A DNA stretch of 64,000 bases from Streptomyces sp. ISL-1 (GTDB lineage: Bacteria; Actinomycetota; Actinomycetes; Streptomycetales; Streptomycetaceae). Positions 16,588 through 23,886 of the stretch are shown here, piece by piece (positions within the stretch are counted from its first letter, which is position 1; each line of letters opens with the position of its first letter). The translations under genes were made by a program, and so were the position numbers. The notes beneath the pieces are model-generated. The model was not told where the DNA came from and searched no databases. It saw only the letters and a list, made by a program, of their open reading frames with translations. The stretch is from positions 124,001-188,000 of the forward strand of contig NZ_JAGGOI010000016.1 in the NCBI RefSeq assembly GCF_018614585.1, given 5' to 3'.

Positions 16588-17539
16588 GGGTGCGCGGCGG
16601 GCGGCCTTCGAGATATCCGGCGATGTCCTCGACGGCCTGCTGGAAGTACACCTCGTAATTGCGCCGGGTGACATAGCCCAGGTGCGGCAGGCCGAGGAAG
16701 TTCGGCGCGGTGCGCAGCGGGTCGTCGGCCGGGAGCGGCTCGTTCTCGAAGACGTCGGAGCCCACCCCGGCGATCCAGCCGTCGCGCAGTGCCTGTACGA
16801 GCGCCGCCTGATCGACGATCGTGGCCCGCGAGGTGTTGACGAGATATGCGGTGCGCCGCATCCGCTTGAGCTCGCTCGCCCCGATCAGACCGCGGGTGCG
16901 GTCGCTGAGCTGCAGATGCACGGAGACGAAGTCACCGGCCTCGAGCAGCTCCCCGAGGGAGTGCGCGCGTACGACTCCGTGCTCGGCGGCCCGCTCGTCA
17001 TCGAGGTTCTGGCTCCAGGCGATCACCTCCATGCCGAACGCCTGGCCGACGCGGGCGACTTTCGCGCCGATCTTGCCGAGGCCGATGAGGGCGAGCCGGC
17101 GGCCGTGCAGATCGGCGCCGACCGTCGACTGCCAGGGGCCGCTCCGGTGGAAGGCCGATGCCTCCCGCTCCACCTGGCGGGCCAGACCGAGGATGAGCGC
17201 CCAGGTCAGCTCGACGGGCGGTTCGGAGTTGCTGGCGGTGCCGCAGACGGTGACGCCGTGCCGGGCGGCGGCTTCGAGGTCGATGGAGGCATTGCGCATG
17301 CCGGTGGTGATCAGCAGCTTGAGACGCGGCAGTCGGGCGAACAGCGATCCAGGGAAAGGGGTCCGTTCGCGCATCGCGACGAGGATCTCGCAGTCCCCGA
17401 CGGCTTCGGCCACCTCGTCCTCGTCGGCGAAATGACTTCGCACCGACCGGACTTCGACCTCCCCCGCGAGGGCCGCCCAGTCCGCCATGGAGAACGCGAC
17501 GCCCTGGTAGTCGTCGAGCACGGCACAGTGCAGCGTCAT
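16556..17539 (-). CDS. D-isomer-specific 2-hydroxyacid dehydrogenase family protein
   Basis: A 327-residue NAD-dependent dehydrogenase starting MTLHCAVLDDYQG. The Rossmann motif ALIGLGKIGAKVARVGQAFGM lies near 147 (GxGxxG), followed by the catalytic Arg in VNTSRATIVDQAALVQAL near 235, the Glu region SDVFENEPLP near 264 and the catalytic His in GLPHLGYVT near 286. It reduces a 2-keto acid to a D-2-hydroxy acid or the reverse; the substrate is not evident. The start at 17539 leaves only 35 bp to the divergent DUF2293 gene. A longer reading from 17599 would run into that gene and is unlikely. Confidence 0.92.
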   Translation of the reverse strand: MTLHCAVLDDYQGVAFSMADWAALAGEVEVRSVRSHFADEDEVAEAVGDCEILVAMRERTPFPGSLFARLPRLKLLITTGMRNASIDLEAAARHGVTVCGTASNSEPPVELTWALILGLARQVEREASAFHRSGPWQSTVGADLHGRRLALIGLGKIGAKVARVGQAFGMEVIAWSQNLDDERAAEHGVVRAHSLGELLEAGDFVSVHLQLSDRTRGLIGASELKRMRRTAYLVNTSRATIVDQAALVQALRDGWIAGVGSDVFENEPLPADDPLRTAPNFLGLPHLGYVTRRNYEVYFQQAVEDIAGYLEGRPPRTLTSPPAQPPR

Positions 17540-17545
17540 GGGAGC

Positions 17546-17570
17546 GGAGCGTACCTGGTGGGTACCCTCC
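17546..17570. promoter_or_regulatory. Inverted repeat in the 35-bp gap between divergent genes
   Basis: ggagcgtacc at 17546-17555 faces ggtaccctcc at 17561-17570: 10-bp arms with one mismatch, separated by 5 bp. It fills most of the gap between the dehydrogenase and DUF2293 starts and could be an operator or overlap both ribosome binding sites. Confidence 0.4.
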
Positions 17571-17574
17571 GGGC

Positions 17575-18222
17575 ATGGACCTGGTGGTGATCGAACCACT
17601 GAAACAGCGGCATTGCGCGGAGTGCCGTAGGGGGCCTCTTCCGCTGCATCTGCTGGAGTTCAACGCGTCGATCTGTCTGGAATGCGCGGACCTTGCCCAC
17701 CTGGTGTACCTGCCGCAGGGCAGCGCGGCACTCACCCGCCGTGCCCGCGAGGCGAGTTCGCTGTGTGCGGTGGTGGTCCGCTTCAATCGCCGCCGCAAGC
17801 GGTATGAACGCCAGGGGCTGCTCGTCGAGGAGGCGGCGCTGACCAGGGCCGAGTCCGCGTGCCTGGCGGACGCGGATGCGCGGGCCCGCCGCCGCGAGAG
17901 GGACGCGGTGCGCAGGGCGGCCGAGGACGTACGGTTCACCGCCTGCCTCGCCGCCGAGATCCTGCGCCTGTTTCCCGGCTGTCCACCCGCCCGCGCCCAG
18001 CACGTCGCGGCGTACGCCTCGTTGCGCGGCAGCGGCCGAGTGGGCCGCACCGCGGCGGGCCGCTCCATGGAGGAGGGTGCGGTCACGGCCGCGGTGCGGG
18101 CGTCCGTACGGCATCTCGATACGGAGTACGACGCCCTGCTGATGGCCGGGGTCGCCCGCCACGAGGCGCGGACTCGGGTGGCGGCGGTGATCGAGGGGGT
18201 GCTGGCGTCCTGGCGCGCTTAG
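17575..18222 (+). CDS. DUF2293 domain-containing protein
   Basis: A 215-residue protein with an N-terminal CxxC zinc-ribbon-like part (HCAECRRG near residue 13 and SICLECADLAHLVYLPQGS near 32) and a C-terminal DUF2293 domain (AAEILRLFPGCPPARAQHVAAYASLRGSGRVGRTAAGR, in parts, near 125-165). The two CxxC pairs probably hold zinc. DUF2293 is widespread in actinobacteria and fungi with no assigned biochemical role. Divergent from the dehydrogenase with only 35 bp between starts. Confidence 0.88.
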   Translation: MDLVVIEPLKQRHCAECRRGPLPLHLLEFNASICLECADLAHLVYLPQGSAALTRRAREASSLCAVVVRFNRRRKRYERQGLLVEEAALTRAESACLADADARARRRERDAVRRAAEDVRFTACLAAEILRLFPGCPPARAQHVAAYASLRGSGRVGRTAAGRSMEEGAVTAAVRASVRHLDTEYDALLMAGVARHEARTRVAAVIEGVLASWRA

Positions 18223-18257
18223 GCGGCGCGCCAGGACGGGGGGAGCCTTCCGGATTC

Positions 18258-18364
18258 GGCCGAGCGCTCGGGCTGGGCGCCGCTCCCGGGATGGGCGCGG
18301 CGCCCGGACTCGGCCGAACACGCGGACTGGGCGCGGCGCCCGGACTCGGCTGGGCACGCGGACT
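18258..18364. repeat. 36-bp tandem repeat between DUF2293 and chaplin genes
   Basis: Two near-identical 36-bp units lie at 18293-18328 and 18329-18364 (each begins gggcgcggcgcccggactcg and ends acgcggact), with a more degenerate copy before them. They lie in the convergent gap after DUF2293 and before the chaplin 3' end. The ggcgcggcgcc cores are self-complementary and could form small hairpins. Confidence 0.75.
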
Positions 18365-18380
18365 CGGCCGGCGGCTCCGC

Positions 18381-19034
18381 CTAGGCGCGGCGCCCGGACA
18401 CCCGGGTGGGCCGGCAGCGGCGGTAGAGCACGACGCCGCCGAGCAGCATCGCGGCACCGGCGGGCAGGGTGTACGCGACTCCTCCGGCACCGGTCCGGGC
18501 GAGCGCCACGTCGGAGCCGGGTGCCTGGGGACGCGGCGCCGGGATGTGCGGCTTGACGGCCTTCGGCGGGGTGGCGGGCCGCGGCCGGACGGGCGGCTTG
18601 CCGGGGGTGTTGGACGAGGAATTGCCGATTGCGGCGTTCCCGATGCCGACGACGTTCACGGAGTTCCCGGTGACGTTGACAGGGATATCGATGGGGATTC
18701 GGACAGTGTTGCCGCCCAGGCCCCCGGGGGAATCCTCGGCCCCGCCTTCGGCGGTGGTGCCGGAATGCCCGGCCTGCGAACCCCCGTCGCCCTGGCCGGT
18801 GTTGGCGCAGGAGTTTCCAGCGGCCGGGTTGAGCACCCCGACGACATTGACTGTGTTGCCGCACACATTGACCGGGACGTGCACGGGAAGCTGCACCGTG
18901 TTGCCGGCCAGCAGTCCCGGCGAACGGGCCGCACCGCCGTCCGCGTTCGAGTCGGCGTGCGCGTAGCCCGAAATGGCGAGCGCGCCACCCGTGAGCATCA
19001 CGGTGGCCAGACCCTTTCGGTGAACCTGCCTCAT
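18381..19034 (-). CDS. Long chaplin with two chaplin domains and LAxTG sortase signal
   Basis: A 217-residue cell-surface protein. A signal peptide covers about residues 1-27. Chaplin domain 1 (37-78) has GLLAGNTVQLPVHVPVNVCGN and keeps both cysteines (58 and 76). Chaplin domain 2 (102-142) has matching GGLGGNTVRIPIDIPVNVTGN, but Thr122 and Ser140 replace the cysteines. A Pro-rich wall-spanning linker follows, then the sorting signal LARTG at 178-182, a hydrophobic stretch and YRRCRP. Long chaplins (ChpA-C type) are covalently anchored by sortase and help form the amyloid-like hydrophobic layer of aerial hyphae. Which ChpA-C ortholog it is cannot be decided here. The gene stands alone and divergent from the DUF3574 gene; expression during aerial growth is expected from the family. 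Confidence 0.95.
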   Translation of the reverse strand: MRQVHRKGLATVMLTGGALAISGYAHADSNADGGAARSPGLLAGNTVQLPVHVPVNVCGNTVNVVGVLNPAAGNSCANTGQGDGGSQAGHSGTTAEGGAEDSPGGLGGNTVRIPIDIPVNVTGNSVNVVGIGNAAIGNSSSNTPGKPPVRPRPATPPKAVKPHIPAPRPQAPGSDVALARTGAGGVAYTLPAGAAMLLGGVVLYRRCRPTRVSGRRA

Positions 19035-19323
19035 GGGTTCCCTGCCTTCAGAAGACGTTCACGGGCACTCGCCCGCACCGGAATAACGCCATGCGACCAA
19101 TAGGGTTATGGCACATAAACCTTTCACTCTTTCGAGTGTGCGGATTGTCGAACTGGCGGTCGTGGCGGCACGTCGGTCCGGCTCTGCCCGCGATATCGAG
19201 GGATGCGCTCGTGCGGGTGGATTCCGGACGAATTCGGCTCCCCGCGCATTGTTTCGTGGCCCGCTTGCCGCACCCACAAACACCTGGTGCCGCCCCGCGG
19301 CTCCTGATGAAAGGACCGCTCCC
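19035..19323. promoter_or_regulatory. Divergent regulatory region between chaplin and DUF3574 genes
   Basis: A 289-bp gap with lower G+C than its surroundings just upstream of the chaplin start (aacgccatgcgaccaatagggttatggcac region). It must hold both promoters. An in-frame extension of the DUF3574 reading frame runs through it, but I treat that as non-coding. Confidence 0.5.
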
Positions 19324-19797
19324 GTGCTCACCTTGAAGCAGCGCACTCTCCTCGCCGTCGCCGCGGCCACCGTTGCCGTACTGGCAGTGGGTGCGCCCGC
19401 CTCCACCGCCGCGCTCGGCAGCGAACAGGCCAAGGCGTCCAGGCCCTCTGCCACGGCGGCACGCGGTGCCGTGTACATCGAGACGCGGCTCCTCTTCGGT
19501 ACGGAGCGGCCCGACGGCGGGCCCGATGTGAACGACGAGCAGTTCATGGCCTTCATCGACCGGAATGTCACGCCGGGCTTCCCGTCCGGGCTGACGGTCC
19601 AGGACGGCCGCGGACAGTGGCGGGACTCCAACGGCACCATCGAGCGGGAGCGTTCGTACGAGCTGATCCTGCTCTACCCGGCCATGGAGGCACACGTACG
19701 CGACGCGCTGATCGAGCGGATCCGCGAGGCCTACGTCGCGGCGTACGCACAGGACTCGGTGGCCCGGCTGGACGAGCCGACGCTCGCCGACTTCTGA
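19324..19797 (+). CDS. Secreted DUF3574 domain-containing protein
   Basis: A 157-residue protein starting at GTG 19324 (eight bases after GAAAGGA) with a typical signal peptide MLTLKQRTLLAVAAATVAVL ending near ASTAA. The mature part is DUF3574: YIETRLLFGTERPDGGPDVN near residue 51, FIDRNVTPGFPSGLTVQDG near 75 and ERSYELILLYP near 109. No biochemical role is established for this domain; export suggests a surface or extracellular function. It converges on the P450 gene with a 30-bp gap. Confidence 0.88.
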   Translation: MLTLKQRTLLAVAAATVAVLAVGAPASTAALGSEQAKASRPSATAARGAVYIETRLLFGTERPDGGPDVNDEQFMAFIDRNVTPGFPSGLTVQDGRGQWRDSNGTIERERSYELILLYPAMEAHVRDALIERIREAYVAAYAQDSVARLDEPTLADF

Positions 19798-19827
19798 AAG
19801 CGCGGGACTCCCGCGAGCGCCCCGGGC

Positions 19828-21009
19828 TCAGTAGCGGACAGGCAGGGAGAGCAGCCCTCTGGCGCGCATCGAAGGCCGCCACCGCAGTCCGCCGGGCGGG
19901 ATGTCGAGTGTGAGCCCGGGGAAGCGCTCCAGGAGCGCGGCGAGAGCGATCTCCGTCTCCATCCGGGCCAGGGGGGCGCCCAGGCAATAGTGAATGCCGT
20001 GGCCGAGGGCGAGGTGACCGGTGGCGTCGCGGCCGATGTCGAGGCGGTCGGGGTCGGTGAAACGGTGCGGGTCGCGGTGGGCGGCTGCGAGCGACAGCAG
20101 GACAGTCTCGCCCGCCGGGATCACGACGCCGCCGATGGTGATGTCCTCAACGGGGAAGCGTCGGATGGCCAGCGGGACGGGGCCGTCGTAACGGGCAAAC
20201 TCCTCGACGGCGCCGCCCAGTCGGGCGGGGTCGGCGCGCAGCGCGTCCAGCTGGTCCGGGTGGCTGAGCAGGGCCAGGGTGGCGTTGCCGATGAGGTGGA
20301 CGGTGTTCTCGTATCCGGCGAAGAGGATGAGGAAGGCCAGGGACATCAACTCGTCCTCACTCAGCCGGTCTTCCTCATCGCGTACCGCGATCAGAGCGGA
20401 GAGCAGGTCGTCGGCCGGGCTGGTCCGCTTGCGGGCGATGAGCTGGGTGAAGAACGCCAGCATGGCGCCGACCGCTTCCTTCGCCCGTGACGGCTCGGCA
20501 GGGTCCGGGGCAACCAGGACATCGGTCCACACCCGGAAATCGCGCCGGTCCTGCGGCGCTACGCCGAGCAGGTCGCAGATGACGGTGATCGGCAGCGGCG
20601 CCGCGTACGAGGCGATGAGGTCGGCGCGGCCGTGCGGGGCGATGGCGTCCAACAGCTGGTCGGCTGTCTTCCGGATCGGCTCGCGCAGCTGCGCGATACG
20701 GCGCGGGGTGAACGCCCGGGACACCAGACGCCGGATACGGGTGTGGTCGGGCGGGTCCATGTTGAGCAGATTCGCGTCCAGCGCCGGCGGCAGCGCGAGC
20801 CCCCGGTAGCCGCCGGGTGCCGCGTTGCGCTTGTCCAGGGAGAGCCGGGGATCGGCAAGTGCGTGGCGTACGTCGTCGTAGCGGGTGACCAGCCAGGCGG
20901 GCAGCCCGTCCGTCCCGGCGATGCGGTGCACAGGGCCCGCCTCACGCAGCCGCGCGTACGCGGCGTACGGATCGGCCGACAGCTCGCTCGTTGGATCTTG
21001 GAGTGCCAT
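19828..21009 (-). CDS. Cytochrome P450
   Basis: A 393-residue bacterial class I P450. The I-helix oxygen-activation motif FAGYENT lies near residue 232, the K-helix ExxR-type region in VEEFARYDGP near 273, and the heme-binding loop LALGHGIHYCLGAPLARME with the axial Cys342. Length and sequence place it with CYP105/CYP107-like soluble enzymes. No ferredoxin or reductase gene is adjacent, so redox partners must come from elsewhere. It lies 39 bp downstream of the MerR regulator on the same strand, so the two are probably one operon. Confidence 0.95.
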   Translation of the reverse strand: MALQDPTSELSADPYAAYARLREAGPVHRIAGTDGLPAWLVTRYDDVRHALADPRLSLDKRNAAPGGYRGLALPPALDANLLNMDPPDHTRIRRLVSRAFTPRRIAQLREPIRKTADQLLDAIAPHGRADLIASYAAPLPITVICDLLGVAPQDRRDFRVWTDVLVAPDPAEPSRAKEAVGAMLAFFTQLIARKRTSPADDLLSALIAVRDEEDRLSEDELMSLAFLILFAGYENTVHLIGNATLALLSHPDQLDALRADPARLGGAVEEFARYDGPVPLAIRRFPVEDITIGGVVIPAGETVLLSLAAAHRDPHRFTDPDRLDIGRDATGHLALGHGIHYCLGAPLARMETEIALAALLERFPGLTLDIPPGGLRWRPSMRARGLLSLPVRY

Positions 21010-21047
21010 GGCTCCACCCTAGACAGCGGCGAGCAACACGGGCCCGG

Positions 21048-21398
21048 TCAGGCGAAGTTCTCGCTGAGGTAGTGGGTGAGGGCATCGCTGGTACGGGACA
21101 GCTCCGCGGCCTGCGCGGAAACGCTGTCGCGGATCCCGCGGATATTCGCCAGCAGTGTGGAGCACGCCTCGGGCTGTCGTCCGGCCGCGCCTTCGCAGGG
21201 CAGGATGTCGCGGATCCTGTCGGTCGGCAGGCCGATTGCCAGCAACGCACGGATACGGAAGACCACTTCGGGCGCTTCAGGTCCGTAGTCGCGATACCCA
21301 TTGTCCCGGCGTTCGGACGTGAGGATGCCCTGCTGCTCGTAGTAGCGCAGCGAGCGGGTGCTGACGCCGGTCGCTCGGCTCAACTCGCCGATCCTCAT
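21048..21398 (-). CDS. MerR family transcriptional regulator
   Basis: A 116-residue MerR protein starting MRIGELSRATGVSTRSLRYY, the canonical winged-helix start, followed by EQQGILTSERRDNGYRDY and a dimerisation helix. A single cysteine pair (Cys88, with ILPCEG near 68) does not make a clear metal site, so the signal is unknown. Divergent from the SDR gene; the 93-bp gap contains a MerR-type operator. It probably controls the SDR, itself and the P450. Confidence 0.94.
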   Translation of the reverse strand: MRIGELSRATGVSTRSLRYYEQQGILTSERRDNGYRDYGPEAPEVVFRIRALLAIGLPTDRIRDILPCEGAAGRQPEACSTLLANIRGIRDSVSAQAAELSRTSDALTHYLSENFA

Positions 21399-21453
21399 GC
21401 TTCCCCCTCGCAGTCGCTGACCGCCCGGACGCTGCCTTGCCCCTGACGCGGGC

Positions 21454-21485
21454 TTGACCTTGACGCTGATGTCAAAGTTTAGCGT
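21454..21485 (+). promoter_or_regulatory. MerR-type promoter/operator of the SDR gene
   Basis: -35 TTGACC (21454-21459) and -10 TAGCGT (21480-21485) are separated by 20 bp, the over-long spacing of MerR-activated promoters. The spacer holds the dyad TTGAC-GCTGAT-GTCAA (21460-21475). Transcription would begin about at the A of the ATG at 21492. Confidence 0.75.
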
Positions 21486-21491
21486 CGGCGC

Positions 21492-22427
21492 ATGAGCACT
21501 CGATCTCCCCGGTTTCCTGCCCTCTCATGGTCCACCGATGACATGCCCGACCTGGCCGGACGTACCGCCGTCGTCACCGGCGCCGCAAGCGGTCTCGGAC
21601 TGGCGATCACACGATCGCTTGTCGCCCATGGCGCACGGGTCGTCATGGCGGTGAGGAACACAGCCAAGGCCGAACAGGTGCGCGCCGAACTGTCCCAAGG
21701 TCCGGGTGAAGCGGTGGTGATGGAACTCGACCTGCTCGACCTGGCCTCGGTGCACCGGTTCACGGCCGCGGTGCACGACCGGTTCGCGGCGGTCGACCTG
21801 CTGATCGAGAACGCCGGGATCAGCAGCCAGTCGCTCACGCTGAGCGCCGAGGGGGTGGAGAGCCAGTTCGCGACGAACCACCTGGGCCACTTCGCGCTGA
21901 CCGGTCTGCTGCTGGATCTGCTCGGCAAAGGCCATGATCCGCGGATCGTCGTCGTCGCATCCGCGCTGTATACGCGAGCCGGCTTGGACCTGGACGACCT
22001 CGACGGTACTGGCACCTACTCACCGGGCCGGGCCTACAACCGCTCGAAGCTCGCCAACGTGCTCTTCGGCCGCGAACTCCAGCGTCGACTGGAAGCGCTG
22101 GGCTCCACGGTCAGAAGCTTCGTCGCCCACCCGGGCATGGCGAAGACACCGCTGCACACCACCTACCCCTCACCCGCGCTGCGGCTCGTGACGAAAACAG
22201 TGGCGGGGCTGATCGGACGGCCCGCAGAACAAGCTGTCGTTCCGATCCTCTACGCCGCAACCTCCCCCGACGCGGTGCCGGACAGCTTCTACGGCCCGAC
22301 CGGCCCCAAGCTCCACGCGCGCGTGCAGCCCGCGGCGTTCACCGGCCCGGGCCTCGACCACGACACAGCCTGGGCCCTCTGGGAGAAATCACAACAACTC
22401 GCGGGTGTCCACTACCTCGACGGCTGA
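21492..22427 (+). CDS. Short-chain dehydrogenase/reductase
   Basis: A 311-residue SDR. The cofactor motif TGAASGLG lies near residue 28, the NAG strand in IENAGIS near 101, and the active-site YNRSK near 178 (YxxxK) with Ser about 14 residues before. Resembles retinol-dehydrogenase/protochlorophyllide reductase-like SDRs of actinomycetes; the substrate is unknown. There is no Shine-Dalgarno sequence and the predicted promoter places the transcript start at the ATG, so the mRNA is probably leaderless. Likely induced through the divergent MerR regulator. Confidence 0.93.
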   Translation: MSTRSPRFPALSWSTDDMPDLAGRTAVVTGAASGLGLAITRSLVAHGARVVMAVRNTAKAEQVRAELSQGPGEAVVMELDLLDLASVHRFTAAVHDRFAAVDLLIENAGISSQSLTLSAEGVESQFATNHLGHFALTGLLLDLLGKGHDPRIVVVASALYTRAGLDLDDLDGTGTYSPGRAYNRSKLANVLFGRELQRRLEALGSTVRSFVAHPGMAKTPLHTTYPSPALRLVTKTVAGLIGRPAEQAVVPILYAATSPDAVPDSFYGPTGPKLHARVQPAAFTGPGLDHDTAWALWEKSQQLAGVHYLDG

Positions 22428-22525
22428 GCGGGCAGGACCACGGTCCCCCAGGACGGTTTGCGGGCGGGCGACGCAAAGCTACGGCGACCGCCGTATTCCG
22501 GCCCCGCAGTGGGCAGTTCTTCCCC

Positions 22526-23059
22526 ATGACGGATCGCCCACTGCTCCTTCTCGACGTAGACGGCCCCCTCAACCCGTACGCGGCACGTCTGCCGCGCCTG
22601 CGCGGCTATGCGACACACCGCCTGCACCCCTCGTACTGGCTCTCCAACCAACCCGCGGGCTCCCGCCGCCACCGCCGCGGCCTGCGCATCTATCTCAACC
22701 CCGCCCACGGGCCGCGGCTGACGGGCCTCCCCTTCGAACTGGCCTGGGCGACCACCTGGATGCACGAGGCCAACACCATGATCGCCCCGGGCATCGGCCT
22801 GCCCGCCGACCTCCCGGTGATCGAGTGGCCGGAACTCTTCGCCAAGGACCCGGACGGGCTGTACTGGAAGACCCGGCCGCTGCTGGAGTGGGCGGCGGGC
22901 CGCCCGTTCGCCTGGGTGGACGACATGATCACGGGCCTGGACACGGCACACGTCGCGGCGCACCACGACGCTCCTGCGCTGCTGTTGCGGATCCATCCGC
23001 GGCGGGGGCTGCGGGAGGGGGACTTCGCGGCGCTGGTCAGCTGGGCGGAGGGCTTGTGA
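22526..23059 (+). CDS. HAD-like hydrolase family protein
   Basis: A 177-residue protein beginning MTDRPLLLLDVDGPLNPYAA, the DxDGxLNP nucleophile loop of HAD-like proteins. Later segments include AWATTWMHEAN near residue 73 and FAWVDDMI near 131, the latter a plausible acidic motif III/IV. The lysine of HAD motif II is not obvious. Often annotated as a hypothetical protein in Streptomyces. Cytoplasmic; substrate unknown. It lies 98 bp downstream of the SDR gene on the same strand. Confidence 0.75.
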   Translation: MTDRPLLLLDVDGPLNPYAARLPRLRGYATHRLHPSYWLSNQPAGSRRHRRGLRIYLNPAHGPRLTGLPFELAWATTWMHEANTMIAPGIGLPADLPVIEWPELFAKDPDGLYWKTRPLLEWAAGRPFAWVDDMITGLDTAHVAAHHDAPALLLRIHPRRGLREGDFAALVSWAEGL

Positions 23060-23127
23060 CCCGCCGGGCCCCCGGTGACGCTGGGAGCGCCTGCTGCGAC
23101 GGCCGGCCTGGTATGCAGGCTTCCTGG

Positions 23128-23661
23128 TTACGCTCGCTCGGCCGACCTGCCGGCCGGGTCGGTGAGGAGGCCGAGCAGCGTCTCGCGGTGGAGGTCTGCG
23201 ATCGGGCCGAGAAGGTCCGGGTGGCGCAGCAGCGGCGCCGCGCGGTGATCGCGAGGGCTGGGAATTGTCAGCCGACGCGCATTGCCTACGCTGCCCGCGC
23301 CGTGGTGGGTGGCGGCGAGGCAGGCCGCTGCCACGGCGGCGAGATCGGCGTCGGCCAGCAGGCAGGCCGCCCAGCTGACGACAGTTTCGTCCACCTGGGT
23401 GCGCCAGGCGTACTCGGCTCCCTCCAGCGGGTGGGCATCGGCGCCGGTGACGGAATCCAGCCGGCCGGAACCGCCGGGGCCGAGCAGGTGCAGCAGTTCG
23501 GCGTCCAGCACGGTGGGGTAGCGCAGGGCGGCCGCGATGGTGGCCGCGTGCCGTGCCTGGGCTTCGGCCAGGGCGTGGTTCAGCGCTCCGGCTTCCGGCG
23601 GGAAGGCCGACAGCAGCCAGCGCGTGGCGGCAGCTATGACTGGCGAGAGATCACTGGGCAT
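23128..23661 (-). CDS. Hypothetical protein downstream of the SWIM/SNF2 genes
   Basis: A 177-residue helical, Ala/Leu-rich protein I do not recognise. The ATG at 23661 follows AAAGGACGG and is preferred to a reading from 23835. Segments such as ALNHALAEAQARHAATIAAAL and VSWAACLLADADLAAVAAACL suggest a bundle of helices. No signal peptide or motif. It follows the SWIM gene on the same strand after 225 bp, so it may or may not belong to that unit. Confidence 0.65.
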   Translation of the reverse strand: MPSDLSPVIAAATRWLLSAFPPEAGALNHALAEAQARHAATIAAALRYPTVLDAELLHLLGPGGSGRLDSVTGADAHPLEGAEYAWRTQVDETVVSWAACLLADADLAAVAAACLAATHHGAGSVGNARRLTIPSPRDHRAAPLLRHPDLLGPIADLHRETLLGLLTDPAGRSAERA

Positions 23662-23886
23662 GGTGGACCGTCCTTTGAACGTGCCCGCCATGGTTCTGAT
23701 ACCTGTGCGTGATCCGGCGCGAGCACTCGCGAGCCGGGGTGCGTGTGGCAGGTAAGCGTAAGGCGGCCGCCAGAGCGACGACAGGACGTACGTCACAGCC
23801 GGGGTGCCCGTCACTTCCCCCGGCCGTACGGCCACGGCCGGTCCCCCTTCGGCCGGGTGCGGTCCTGACGCGGGAAGCCTGGTCGG

